Positions 17,817 to 27,915 of a stretch of 45,646 nt of DNA are shown here, in pieces. Each line of letters opens with the position of its first letter. Positions within the stretch are counted from its first letter, which is position 1. The notes under the pieces are model-generated. The model saw only the letters and a list, made by a program, of their open reading frames with translations. It was not told the origin of the DNA and ran no database searches. This DNA comes from F23-D06 sp947167635 (lineage in GTDB: Bacteria; Bacteroidota; Bacteroidia; Bacteroidales; WCHB1-69): the NCBI GenBank assembly GCA_947167635.1, contig CAMVIT010000019.1:1-45646 (forward strand). Reading direction: 5' to 3'. The position numbers were made by a program, and so were the translations under genes.

Positions 17817-17962
17817 CAAAAAAATAAAGTAATCAGAAAACCAAAAATCAAAATCGAATGACGATGGCGTGTTTTTTTCAGTCATCAAACATCATGACAG
17901 TCCAACCACGCGAAAACATCGAGAATATTAAACAAAAAAAGCGCATCGACCATTTTTTTTTG

Positions 17963-17970
17963 TATGTTTG
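17963..17970 (+). promoter_or_regulatory. possible promoter -7 box of the first papain-fold peptidase gene
   Basis: TATGTTTG fits TAnnTTTG and lies 26 bases before the chosen start codon, giving a leader of about 20 bases. No TTG is found at -33. It also argues against the GTG/ATG starts upstream at 17964. Confidence 0.45.
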
Positions 17971-17996
17971 CGGTTTTGTTTTACAGTATGAGAAAC

Positions 17997-20900
17997 ATGA
18001 AAAAGAGAACTCCTCTGTTAACCATAATAATAATGTTGTGGGCAACCGTTGCGGTCGCGCAGCCGGGGCCAGCGACATACAACCTTGACAGCCTGTATGC
18101 GGCAATGCCCACCTTGGAGGCCTTGGACGCAACCTCGCTCAGCAATGTGCCGAGACTGAAGCTGTCGCAAGCCGAGCGCGACATTCCGCTGCCTGTGCGC
18201 GTCAACAACGCCGAGCGTCCATGGATGCCCCCCATCTTCTACCAGGCCGCCTTGGAGTGCGGACAAGCCAGCAGCATCTGCTACACCCTGAGTTACGAGC
18301 TTGCCCGCCGACGCAACCAGACCTGTGCATGGAGCCTTGACTACCAATATCCGTCGCACTTTGCCTGGAACTTCTGCAATGAGGGGCACAGTCGCGGCGT
18401 GGCTTTCATGGAGTCGTGGAACGTCATCCGCACCGCCGGCACACCCAACGTCACAGAGTGGGGCGGCTGGTACAGCTTCGGCGGCGCCTCCCGCTGGATC
18501 AGCGGCTACGAAACCTACCACAGTGCCATGAAGAACCGCATCTCCGAGATGTACGCCATCCCCATCGACGACGAGGAGGGGCTGCTCACGCTCAAGCACT
18601 GGCTCAACGACCACCTCGCGGGTGAGACCTCAGGCGGCCTGGCCAACTTCTACTGCACCTACCTCGGCAACGACCACCTGTCGGTCATCCCACCGGGCAA
18701 TCCCAGTGCCGGCAAGCACCTGCTCCCGCAGTTCACCTCCAACGTGAACCACGCCAAGACCATCGTCGGCTACGACGACGAGGTGCGCTGGGACTACAAC
18801 GGCGACGGCCTGTACACCAACGACATCGACATCAACGGCGACGGCGTGGTGAACATGAAGGACTGGGAAATCGGGGCGGTCATTTTCTGCAACACCTTCG
18901 GCACACAGTTCGGCGACAACGGCTACTGCTACTTGCCCTATTGCAAGCTGGCAACGCTGCCCGCGGAGGGCGGCATCTGGAACAAGTGCGTCTATGTGGT
19001 GCAAGCCAAGGACGAGGTCTTCCCGCAAGTCACCTACAAGGCCACCATCCGACACAACTCCCGCGACAAAATCAAGCTCACCGCCGGCATTGCGAACAAC
19101 ACCAACGCCACGCAACCCGAACACACCCTCGACTTTTTCGTGTTCAACCATCAAGGCGGCGACCTCTACATGCAAGGCGACAACGAAGTGGAGGAGGGCA
19201 AGACCCTGGAGCTGGGACTCGACATCAGCCCGTTGCTCAACCATGCCGTCCCGAACACGCCCTGCAAGTTCTTCCTTATGGTCACGGAGAACGACCCCGA
19301 CCATGTGGGCGAAGGTGCCATCGTGAACTTCAGCCTGATGGACTACACCTCCGGCAGCGAGGTGGAGCAGGCTTGTTCCAGCACCAATGTCGCCATCGCC
19401 GACAACTCGACCACCACGCTCTCTGTGGTTCGCGCCATCAACTTTACCAAACCTGAAATCCAAGACACTATTCTGCCCTCCATGGAGGCCTTTGTGCCCT
19501 ACACACACGCCCTCACCGCCACAAACGGCAAGCCCCCCTACCGCTGGGAGGTGAGCCACCAATTCGAGCTCGAGGAGACCGGCACACCCTACCCCACTGA
19601 ACCGGGACAAACTATAAACCTCTCCAACAGCGGCTCCGGCTACGCCATCGTCAACCTGCCGTTCGACTTCCCCTACTTCGGTGACGACTATGACCAGATT
19701 GTCGTTTATGCCGATGGCTATATCGCCTTCCACCACCAACCCGCCAACTGGCCATTCCTGCAATATTCCGACCTGCAGACCATGGCCATCCGCGCCATCT
19801 GCCCCTTCAAGGCGGACCTTTCGAACTGCGTTGTGCAGAAAATTGCAGGCAGCGAATTCATCACCTTAGTCTATACGGGACGGATGGCGGGCCAGAACTC
19901 CTCATCGCTTCATTTCGCCGTCACGTTGCACGCTTCGGGTGAAATCGTGTTCCAATACGGGGATATGACCTTCAACGGCAACAGTTTCTGGTCGGCATTG
20001 GTGCGTGGTGACCAGAAGAGCATCCAACACACGCCTGTCTCCGGACAGGGTGCCGCCAACATCGCGCACCGCAGCTTCTCGATGACGCCCAGCATCCTCC
20101 CCGACTGCCTGACCCTCTCCTCCTCCGGCATCCTGGCAGGCAAGTCCGAACGTGCCTTCGACGATGTGAGTTTTTCTGTCACCTGTTACGACAACAACGA
20201 TGTGGAGACCACCCGGAAAGTCCACATCTCCAGCCTGTACACATCGCGACTTTTGATGTCGAACCTCAAAATCAACGGAAGTGAAACGCCCAATCTCTTT
20301 GTGGGTGACACGCTGCTTTTCACCGTCTCCGTCCTCAACACCGACACGATGCCCTATTCTAACGGCACCCTGTATATGCGAAGCACAGACCCCTTCGTCT
20401 CGTTCATCGACAGTACCGAGTACTTCGGCTACATCGGGCCGGGCAACGAGTACACGCTCAACAATTGTGTGAAAGGTGTCGTCAAGAGAGGCATTCCGGA
20501 CGGACATGAGATTCCCTTCTCCATCGAGATCGCCAACAACATCGCCTCCGTCACGTCCATGCGCTCCTTCGCCGTCCACAACTACGACTTCTCCCTCCTG
20601 CACTATGCCATTCTGAACCACGGCAACAACACCGGCATACTGCATCCCATCGAGTTGGACACGCTTTTGGTAACGTTGCGCAACAACAAAGGTGAAATCC
20701 ACGACGTGGAACTGCGATTACGGAGCACACTTCCCGAAGTGGAGGTCCCCGTCGCGGCAAAGCACTTCGACACCATCGCCAACGAGGCGACTTTCGCGCT
20801 GCCCGCCATCCTCTACATCACTCCGAGCTTCATAACGGGCACCACTTTCAACACATACGTGGACATCTACGTCCATGGCGTGTTGGTGGACACCAAGACC

Positions 20901-21923
20901 GTCACTGTCATTGGCGAGACCGTCTGTTTCGATTTCGAGGACGGAGCCGTGCCGGCGCAACTCACGGGCGGCGTGTCGCAGGCCGACTGGGTCATCGACC
21001 TCACGGAGGCGCACTCGGGCATGGGCAGTCTGCGCAGCGGCGCCATCGGCCACAACGACACCAGCACCGTGCAGATCGCCTTCAACTCCGTGCAGGGCGA
21101 GCATCTGATGTTCGCCTTCAGCACCTCCACGGAGAACAAGTACGACTGGCTCTATTTCTTCATCGACGACGTGCAGCAAGGCCGCTGGGCGGGTGAACAC
21201 GCGTGGACCCAAGTACACTATCCCGTGGCCCCGGGCAGCCACGTCGCCACCTGGAAATACATCAAGGACTACAGCACCAACAGCAATAGCGACTGTGTGT
21301 GGATTGACGACATCTGCTTTGCAGAGTTCGACAATCCCGACTTTGCGTTGGAGGTTCATCCCGAAGCCGTGGAGGTCACGATGGGCGTTTCTGCCAATGT
21401 GATCGACAGCGCCCTCGTCACTTTGGAGAGCACTTTCAGCGGCATCGTCTTGTTCAACAATATGTTGGAAGACGAAGACGGGCAAACGCCGACCTGGGTA
21501 TCCTGTGCACCGGGCAACGACTACATTGACGCCAACAGACAGCGGCAGGTCGTCCTGCATTTCAACAGCTACGGTTGTGCGGAGGAGGACCACCACGCCA
21601 CCCTGCGCATCCGCCACACTGGCGGCGAGCAGTTAGTGCCCGTCACGATGCACGTCAGCAGTGTGGGCATCCCGACCGTGGAATCCCCCGCTCACATCAG
21701 AGTCTATCCCAACCCCACCAGCGGCAGTGTTTTTGTACAACACGAAAGCGCCCTTATCGAGAGAGTGACCGTCACAGACCTTTACGGCCGGACGGTGGCG
21801 GCTGTTCCGGTGAACGACTATACAGGCGCCATAGACCTATCCTCGCTGCCCAATGGACTATATCTGCTACGCATAGAACAGGTGGACGGCACCCACATAA
21901 TGCACAAAATCATAAAGGAGTGA
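17997..21923 (+). CDS. T9SS-secreted papain-fold cysteine peptidase, paralogue 1
   Basis: 1,308 residues from the ATG at 17997, which gives a signal peptide ending TVAVAQ; an ATG at 17988 would add three residues. The first 320 residues look like a papain-type (C1A) domain: LECGQASSICYTLSYEL with Cys95 as the nucleophile, VNHAKTIVGYDD with His252, and CNTFGTQFGDNGY with Asn299. Between His and Asn sits an EF-hand/dockerin-like stretch at residues 266-290 (DYNGDG then DINGDGVVNMKDW). Next come an Ig-like region with KPPYRWEV, two CARDB-like domains (about 745-960) and a MAM-like domain (CFDFEDG...CVWIDDI). A T9SS sorting domain ends the protein (VYPNPTSGSVFV ... NGLYLLRI). It is probably a surface peptidase. 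It is followed 61 bp later by its paralogue. Confidence 0.82.
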   Translation: MKKRTPLLTIIIMLWATVAVAQPGPATYNLDSLYAAMPTLEALDATSLSNVPRLKLSQAERDIPLPVRVNNAERPWMPPIFYQAALECGQASSICYTLSYELARRRNQTCAWSLDYQYPSHFAWNFCNEGHSRGVAFMESWNVIRTAGTPNVTEWGGWYSFGGASRWISGYETYHSAMKNRISEMYAIPIDDEEGLLTLKHWLNDHLAGETSGGLANFYCTYLGNDHLSVIPPGNPSAGKHLLPQFTSNVNHAKTIVGYDDEVRWDYNGDGLYTNDIDINGDGVVNMKDWEIGAVIFCNTFGTQFGDNGYCYLPYCKLATLPAEGGIWNKCVYVVQAKDEVFPQVTYKATIRHNSRDKIKLTAGIANNTNATQPEHTLDFFVFNHQGGDLYMQGDNEVEEGKTLELGLDISPLLNHAVPNTPCKFFLMVTENDPDHVGEGAIVNFSLMDYTSGSEVEQACSSTNVAIADNSTTTLSVVRAINFTKPEIQDTILPSMEAFVPYTHALTATNGKPPYRWEVSHQFELEETGTPYPTEPGQTINLSNSGSGYAIVNLPFDFPYFGDDYDQIVVYADGYIAFHHQPANWPFLQYSDLQTMAIRAICPFKADLSNCVVQKIAGSEFITLVYTGRMAGQNSSSLHFAVTLHASGEIVFQYGDMTFNGNSFWSALVRGDQKSIQHTPVSGQGAANIAHRSFSMTPSILPDCLTLSSSGILAGKSERAFDDVSFSVTCYDNNDVETTRKVHISSLYTSRLLMSNLKINGSETPNLFVGDTLLFTVSVLNTDTMPYSNGTLYMRSTDPFVSFIDSTEYFGYIGPGNEYTLNNCVKGVVKRGIPDGHEIPFSIEIANNIASVTSMRSFAVHNYDFSLLHYAILNHGNNTGILHPIELDTLLVTLRNNKGEIHDVELRLRSTLPEVEVPVAAKHFDTIANEATFALPAILYITPSFITGTTFNTYVDIYVHGVLVDTKTVTVIGETVCFDFEDGAVPAQLTGGVSQADWVIDLTEAHSGMGSLRSGAIGHNDTSTVQIAFNSVQGEHLMFAFSTSTENKYDWLYFFIDDVQQGRWAGEHAWTQVHYPVAPGSHVATWKYIKDYSTNSNSDCVWIDDICFAEFDNPDFALEVHPEAVEVTMGVSANVIDSALVTLESTFSGIVLFNNMLEDEDGQTPTWVSCAPGNDYIDANRQRQVVLHFNSYGCAEEDHHATLRIRHTGGEQLVPVTMHVSSVGIPTVESPAHIRVYPNPTSGSVFVQHESALIERVTVTDLYGRTVAAVPVNDYTGAIDLSSLPNGLYLLRIEQVDGTHIMHKIIKE

Positions 21924-21984
21924 CACTGTAACAAAACGCAACAAAGACGCATCTATTGGGAGCAACCCTTAAATTCCTTTCCTT

Positions 21985-24900
21985 ATGAAAAAGTGCATTC
22001 TGATACTGGCAATCCTCTCCTTGATATGGGCAGCCCATATTGGAGGGCTTCGTGCGCAAGATTCGCCCGGGCTCGAAGCGATGTCCGCACAGGCAACATA
22101 TTTGGACAGTCTGTATGCCCAAATGCCCGCCTTGGAACTCAACAACCCGGCATTTGCCAATGTAAAACGGCTGAAACTGTCGGAGACGGAGCGGAACATA
22201 CCTCTACCCTCCTATGTAAACAACAGCCTGCAACCATGGATGATTCCAGTCTTCTATCAAAGCGCATTGGAATGTGGACAAGCCAGCACCATTTGCTACA
22301 CCTTGAGTTATGAGCTGATGCGCAAACGTGAACATGCGTATGCCGTCGGAGGACTCAACTACGCATACCCCTCCCATTTTGCCTGGAACTTCTGCAACAA
22401 AGGGACCAATGAAGGTGTAAGTTTCTTGGACTCCTGGGAGGTTATCCGTACGGCGGGCACACCCAACGTGATGGAATGGGGCGGATGGTACAGTACGGGA
22501 GGGGGAGAACGTTGGATCAGCGGCTACGAGACCTATCACAGCGCCATGAAAAACCGCATTTCCGAGATGTATGCCATCCCCATTGATGACGAAGACGGCC
22601 TATTGACACTCAAGCATTGGCTCAACGACCATCTGGCCGGAGAAAGCAGCGGCGGATTAGCCAATTTCTATTGCTCCTACACAACTAACGTCTATACCAT
22701 TCCTTCAAACTCGCCAGAAGCCGGAAAACATATAATCTATCATTTCAGCGGTTATGTAAACCATTCCATGACCATTGTCGGCTACAACGACGATGTACGC
22801 TGGGATTACAACAATGACGGCCAGTACACCAACAACTTGGATATCACTGGCGACGGCATCGTGGACCTTAAGGACTGGGAAATCGGAGCCGTCATCGTCT
22901 GCAACACCTACGGGGAGAACTTTGGTGACAACGGTTTCTGTTACATTCCCTATTGCAAGTTGGCCTCCCTGCACTCAGAGGGCGGCATCTGGAACAAGTG
23001 CGTCTATGTGGTGCAAGTCAGGGACGAGGTTTTCCCACAGATCACCTTCAAGGCCACCATCACCCACCCTTGCCGCGAGATGCTCAAACTCACGGCGGGA
23101 GTAGCCAACGACACCAACGCTACACGTCCTGTGAAAACACTGGACTTCAACGTTTTCAACCGACAAGGAGGCTGTAGATATATGCAGGGAGGCATTACCG
23201 TGGAATCCAACAAGACCCTTGAACTGGGACTTGATGTCAGCCCCTTACTCAACTATGTGGAGCCCGGACAGCCCTGCAAATTCTTCCTGATTGCCTCCTC
23301 CATTTCCGATATGTACCATACCAGCGAAGGTGTCGTGCAAAATTTCAGTCTGATGGACTATACCTCCGGGACGGAAGTCGAGCAAGCATGCCCATCCACC
23401 AATGTTACCCTTATGCCGGGAGACACCCTTTGGTTGTCAGTGGTTCGAGCCATTAATTTCTCCAAACCCGTCATCCAAAACACACTACTCCCCGACATGG
23501 AAGTGGACTCCAACTACCAACAGACACTCCATGCCACAGGGGGAAAACCACCATACCACTGGGAATTGAACAGAAAATACAAGATAGAAGAAATCAATGT
23601 CCCCTTCCCCACTGAATCGGGCCAAGACGTTCCGCTTTCAAACGCTAACAATGGTTACGCCACTGTCGAACTGCCGTTTACCTTCCCATGCTACGGTGAT
23701 GAATACAACAGAATCGTGGTCTATGCCGACGGCTACATCACCTTCCACCACCAATCCGGTGACTGGCCTTTCCTGTCCACCATCAATTCGCAAGGCCCGG
23801 CTATGCAGGAAATGGCCATTCGTGCCATCTGCCCATTCAAGGCGAATCTCACGAATTGCACGGTACGCAAGATTGTCGGGAGCGACAATCTCACTTTGGT
23901 ATTCCACGCCGAAATCAACGGCACTGTCCAAAATGTCAACTTCGCCGTCCGTTTAGACTCAACAGGGATCATAGATTTCATATATGGTAACATGGTCTTT
24001 CAGGGCAACAGTTTCTGGTCTGCGTTGGTGCGGGGCGATAACCAACTCATCCAACACACGCCTGTATCCGGGCATTTTGCCGCCGACATCAACCATCGCA
24101 GCTATCGTTTCACCCCCACCACCCTGCCCGAGGGGCTCACCCTTTCTCCGGATGGCATCCTGTCCGGGAAAGTTGACTACACCTTCGAAGACACCACCTT
24201 CGCCGTCACCTGCTACGACAACAACGACGTGCAAGCCACCCAGGACATACATCTCTCCTGTCGTGCCGTCTCCCGCGTGCTGCTATCCGACATTAGCGTG
24301 AACGGCAAATCAGACCCGTACATTTATGCCGGCGACACACTGTTTTTCGACATATCCTTGCTCAATGCTGACACCATTCCCTACCATAACAGCACCATCC
24401 TCGTCCAAAGTGACGACCCCTTTGTGACATTCCTCGACAGCATAGAATCCCTTGGGGACATCGTGCCCGGCGAGCCCCGTACATTCAGTCACTGCGCCGC
24501 CTGCATCGTGCATCGCAACATACCCGACAACCATCTGATTCCCTTCTCCATCCATCTCAACAACCATACTTCAGCGGCGAACATTTCCCGCACCTACACA
24601 GCCCACCGATACGACATCGCACTGTTGCAGCACGCCTTCCTGTCCGCCAACGACATCATCCCCCATCCAGACGAGACCGACACCCTTGTGTTCACGTTGC
24701 AGAACAACAAGGCGCCCATATATGACGTGGACTTCTATCTGCACACCCCGCAGACGCACGTGAACCTATCCGCATCCCATTGGCATTTCGACACCATCAC
24801 CTATCTTCCCTTCTCTATCTCATCCCTACTTGACCTGTCCTCCGCCTTCGTGGACGGCACCACCTTCAATGTACATTTGGACATTTACGTCAAGGGAATG

Positions 24901-25968
24901 TTTCTGGAAACCAAGACCATCACCCTCACAAGCGAAAAGTTCTGCTTTGATTTTGAGGACGGCTTGATATCTGCGCCATTCCACGGCGACGGCATCCATT
25001 TGAATTGGAACATCGACAGCATCGACCACTATGGCACCCACTGTTCAACTCGCCTATGCTGTGGTCAGCTCAATGATTTCGACACCGCGACACTCCAAAT
25101 GGATGTGCATATCTTACAGAGCGCGCAGTTGTCATTTAGTCTTTGGAAAACATTATTTCACAACATAGACTTTTGCTATATTTACATTGACGATATACTA
25201 CAAAGCATTTGGACAGATACCTCCTGGGGTGACAGCATCCAAGTGCGACTTAACATCCCTGCGGGTGACCATACCATCACATGGAATGTCGTGAAAGGAA
25301 ATTTCGGCAACGTAAATGAAGTCAATCACAGAGTTTGGATTGACAACATCTGTCTCACGGAATTCAACGACGACAATTTCGACCTGGACATTCTGCCCGA
25401 CAGCATCGAGGTTTCGTTAGGGGTAACCGCTGGCACGACTGACAGCGTCCTCGTCAATTTGGAGAGTCACTTCAACGGCATTGTCCTGTTCAACAACGTG
25501 TTGGAAGACGAAGACGGAAACGCGCCCCACTGGGTCTCCTGTGCGCCGGGCAACGACTTCATCGATGCGAACGGACAGCGGCAGGTCGTCCTGCACTTCA
25601 ACAGCTACGGCTGTGCGGAGGAGGACCACCACGCCACCCTGCGCATCCGCCATACCGGCGGCGAGCAGCTGGTGCCCGTCACGATGCACGTCAGCAGCGT
25701 GGGCATCCCGACCGTGGAATCCCCCGCCCACATCAGAGTCTATCCCAACCCCACAAGCGGCAGTGTTTTTGTACAACACGAAAGCGCCCTTATCGAGAGA
25801 GTGACCGTCACGGACCTTTACGGCCGCACGGTGGCGACTGTTCCGGTGAACGACTACCAGACTAACATCGATTTGTCAAGATTGCCCTCCGGCATCTACC
25901 TGCTGAAAATCGGGATGGAAGGCGGAAGCGCCATCACGACTAAAGTTATTAAATCATTAAAATATTAA
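21985..25968 (+). CDS. T9SS-secreted papain-fold cysteine peptidase, paralogue 2
   Basis: 1,327 residues with the same architecture as the gene before it: signal peptide ending GGLRAQ, papain-like domain with Cys104 (CGQASTICYTLSYEL), His260 (YVNHSMTIVGYNDD) and Asn307 (CNTYGENFGDNGF), an EF-hand-like insert at 274-298, Ig-like and CARDB-like modules, MAM-like block and T9SS sorting domain. The middle of the two proteins has drifted apart, mainly in the CARDB-like and MAM-like modules. By contrast, DNA of 283 bases near the 3 prime end is almost identical (21538-21820 and 25574-25856). It has no obvious promoter of its own, so it is probably cotranscribed with paralogue 1. Confidence 0.82.
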   Translation: MKKCILILAILSLIWAAHIGGLRAQDSPGLEAMSAQATYLDSLYAQMPALELNNPAFANVKRLKLSETERNIPLPSYVNNSLQPWMIPVFYQSALECGQASTICYTLSYELMRKREHAYAVGGLNYAYPSHFAWNFCNKGTNEGVSFLDSWEVIRTAGTPNVMEWGGWYSTGGGERWISGYETYHSAMKNRISEMYAIPIDDEDGLLTLKHWLNDHLAGESSGGLANFYCSYTTNVYTIPSNSPEAGKHIIYHFSGYVNHSMTIVGYNDDVRWDYNNDGQYTNNLDITGDGIVDLKDWEIGAVIVCNTYGENFGDNGFCYIPYCKLASLHSEGGIWNKCVYVVQVRDEVFPQITFKATITHPCREMLKLTAGVANDTNATRPVKTLDFNVFNRQGGCRYMQGGITVESNKTLELGLDVSPLLNYVEPGQPCKFFLIASSISDMYHTSEGVVQNFSLMDYTSGTEVEQACPSTNVTLMPGDTLWLSVVRAINFSKPVIQNTLLPDMEVDSNYQQTLHATGGKPPYHWELNRKYKIEEINVPFPTESGQDVPLSNANNGYATVELPFTFPCYGDEYNRIVVYADGYITFHHQSGDWPFLSTINSQGPAMQEMAIRAICPFKANLTNCTVRKIVGSDNLTLVFHAEINGTVQNVNFAVRLDSTGIIDFIYGNMVFQGNSFWSALVRGDNQLIQHTPVSGHFAADINHRSYRFTPTTLPEGLTLSPDGILSGKVDYTFEDTTFAVTCYDNNDVQATQDIHLSCRAVSRVLLSDISVNGKSDPYIYAGDTLFFDISLLNADTIPYHNSTILVQSDDPFVTFLDSIESLGDIVPGEPRTFSHCAACIVHRNIPDNHLIPFSIHLNNHTSAANISRTYTAHRYDIALLQHAFLSANDIIPHPDETDTLVFTLQNNKAPIYDVDFYLHTPQTHVNLSASHWHFDTITYLPFSISSLLDLSSAFVDGTTFNVHLDIYVKGMFLETKTITLTSEKFCFDFEDGLISAPFHGDGIHLNWNIDSIDHYGTHCSTRLCCGQLNDFDTATLQMDVHILQSAQLSFSLWKTLFHNIDFCYIYIDDILQSIWTDTSWGDSIQVRLNIPAGDHTITWNVVKGNFGNVNEVNHRVWIDNICLTEFNDDNFDLDILPDSIEVSLGVTAGTTDSVLVNLESHFNGIVLFNNVLEDEDGNAPHWVSCAPGNDFIDANGQRQVVLHFNSYGCAEEDHHATLRIRHTGGEQLVPVTMHVSSVGIPTVESPAHIRVYPNPTSGSVFVQHESALIERVTVTDLYGRTVATVPVNDYQTNIDLSRLPSGIYLLKIGMEGGSAITTKVIKSLKY

Positions 25969-25988
25969 ATATTAAACTATTAATAATC

Positions 25989-26060
25989 AACTTCTCAACT
26001 TCTTAACTTCTTAACTTCTCAACTTCTTAATTTCTTAATTTCTTAATTTCTTAGTTACTT
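25989..26060. repeat. nine tandem copies of an 8-bp repeat upstream of a start codon
   Basis: Units read aacttctc, aacttctt (twice), aacttctc, aacttctt, then aatttctt three times and a last degenerate agttactt. The array ends seven bases before the ATG at 26068 and fills nearly all the gap after paralogue 2. Its copy number could change by slippage and alter expression of the next gene. Confidence 0.85.
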
Positions 26061-26067
26061 TATCGCA

Positions 26068-27867
26068 ATGCTCTCCTTCAAAAAACACATACTACAATAT
26101 TGTCTTATACTGATAGGGTGTCTCTTCTGCACGGAGGCATCCTGGGCACAACTCGGAGGACGTTTCACGGAAAGCCTGGAGTTCGTCCTCATCACGGCCA
26201 ACGGGAATGCCTCTCCCGCTCTGGAAGCGGGCGGCGAGCTCGTGTTCTCGGTGATGGTGCGCAACAACGGCACGGCGCCGTTCCAGAACTGCGAGCTGCA
26301 CGTCACCACCATCGACCCCTATGTCACCTTCCACGACAGCACGGAGAGTTTCGACTATATCGCCCCGGGCAACCAATACGCGCTCAACAACTGCGCCAGC
26401 TGCCAAATCAGCCCCGACATCCCCGACGGGCGCGTCATCACCTTCGCCTTCCTGATTACCAACGACATCGAATCGGCCATTGCCTACCGCTCTTACAGGG
26501 TGCAGGCCTGCTCGCTCTCGGTGGTAGGCTACGAGATCCGCGACAACGGCAACTACAACAGCCTCGTGAATGCCGGCGAGACGGACACCCTGCTCTTCAC
26601 GCTCCACAACGACGACAACCGCGTGCTCCAAAACCTGGTGTTCTCGTTGGAGTGCGACCAACCGGGCATACAGGTGGTATCCGCCCCGATGACCAAGGAT
26701 TCCCTCTGGGGCGACGAGACGTTCCCTTTCCGGGCCGTCATCCGGGCCGGCTCGCCTTTTGCGGACGGCACCACCTTCGATGTCCGCATCCAAGTGACCC
26801 GGCAGGACAGTCAAGTCCCCATCGGCAGCTATATCGTCCCCATCGTGGGCGTCGCCAATTGCGAGGACTTCAGCGACGGCATCTACCCGCCGACGATGTA
26901 CGGGGATTCCGTCTGGACAGACTGGTGCATCGACTCCCTGAACGCCCACAGCGGCCTGTACAGTCTGCGCAGCGGCGCCATCTCCCACAGCGACACCAGT
27001 GAGGTAAATATGCCCGTCACCGTCAACCATAGCCATTACGTCTCGTTCGCCTTCAGGACCTCGACCGAGAACAACTACGACTGGCTCTATTTCTTCATCG
27101 ACGGGGTGCAAAAAGGGCGTTGGTCGGGCGCCAACGACTGGACGGAAATCTCGTTCGCCGTACAGCCGGGCACGCACACTCTGACGTGGCGATACACCAA
27201 GGACTACTCTGTGAGTACGGGCAGTGACTGCGTATGGATTGACGACATCTGCCTGAGCAACTACAACGAGGGATACCCGTCGCTTGCCATCACGCCTGAC
27301 AGCATCGGGGTATCGCTGGATGAAGGCGGTTCCCCCGTTTTTACACGCACACTGCATTTCACCAATGAGTCGGACATCTACCTTATTTTCGACACCGAGC
27401 TTCAGGACGAGCAGCACAACCCCGTCGGCTGGGTGGAGGTTGCCACGCCCAACGGATCTGTCAACGCCCATCAGAGCCGCGACATCACGCTCAACTTCAA
27501 CATCAACGGCTATTTCTCCGGCAGCTACAAAGCCCTGCTTCGGGTAACCGTCTCCGAGCTTGACACCGTTTACCGCATCCCGATTGTCTTGGACAACAGG
27601 GTGTCGGTGGAGGACCCGCGCCCCGCGGAGGCGCTGCCCGTGACGCTATTTCCCAACCCCACGGCAGGCACCGTCGTGGTGCGTCTTGAGACTCAACCCA
27701 TCGAAAAGGTGCTCGTGACGGACGCCCTCGGCCGGATCCGGCAAAGCGTCACCGCCGACGGCTCGGAATGCCGCATCGACCTGTCGGGATTGCCGCACGG
27801 ACTGTATCTCCTGCAGGTTTTCACTACTGACGGAAACAGGGTCGTTGTAAAAGCCGTTAAAGAGTAA
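26068..27867 (+). CDS. T9SS-secreted protein: accessory modules of the papain paralogues without the peptidase
   Basis: 599 residues with a signal peptide ending EASWAQ. It aligns with the C-terminal half of the two preceding proteins: two CARDB-like domains (GGELVFSVMVRNNG; NAGETDTLLFTLHN), the MAM-like block (HSGLYSLRSGAISHSDTS, NYDWLYFFIDGVQKGRW, CVWIDDICL) and a sorting domain (LFPNPTAGTVVV ... HGLYLLQV). No peptidase residues are present. It may be a binding or decoy relative, or a partner of the peptidases. The gene starts right behind the 8-bp repeat array, which suggests variable expression. Confidence 0.85.
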   Translation: MLSFKKHILQYCLILIGCLFCTEASWAQLGGRFTESLEFVLITANGNASPALEAGGELVFSVMVRNNGTAPFQNCELHVTTIDPYVTFHDSTESFDYIAPGNQYALNNCASCQISPDIPDGRVITFAFLITNDIESAIAYRSYRVQACSLSVVGYEIRDNGNYNSLVNAGETDTLLFTLHNDDNRVLQNLVFSLECDQPGIQVVSAPMTKDSLWGDETFPFRAVIRAGSPFADGTTFDVRIQVTRQDSQVPIGSYIVPIVGVANCEDFSDGIYPPTMYGDSVWTDWCIDSLNAHSGLYSLRSGAISHSDTSEVNMPVTVNHSHYVSFAFRTSTENNYDWLYFFIDGVQKGRWSGANDWTEISFAVQPGTHTLTWRYTKDYSVSTGSDCVWIDDICLSNYNEGYPSLAITPDSIGVSLDEGGSPVFTRTLHFTNESDIYLIFDTELQDEQHNPVGWVEVATPNGSVNAHQSRDITLNFNINGYFSGSYKALLRVTVSELDTVYRIPIVLDNRVSVEDPRPAEALPVTLFPNPTAGTVVVRLETQPIEKVLVTDALGRIRQSVTADGSECRIDLSGLPHGLYLLQVFTTDGNRVVVKAVKE

Positions 27868-27915
27868 CCAACACATTTTAAGATTAATTAACGCAACAGA
27901 CAAAGTAAGAGAGCA

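Noticed and set aside
25989..26060. CRISPR-like short repeats
   Set aside because: Units are 8 bp with no spacers; it is a simple tandem repeat.
26092..27471. Minus-strand ORF of 459 codons
   Set aside because: Antisense of a well-supported T9SS cargo gene, with no recognisable domain.
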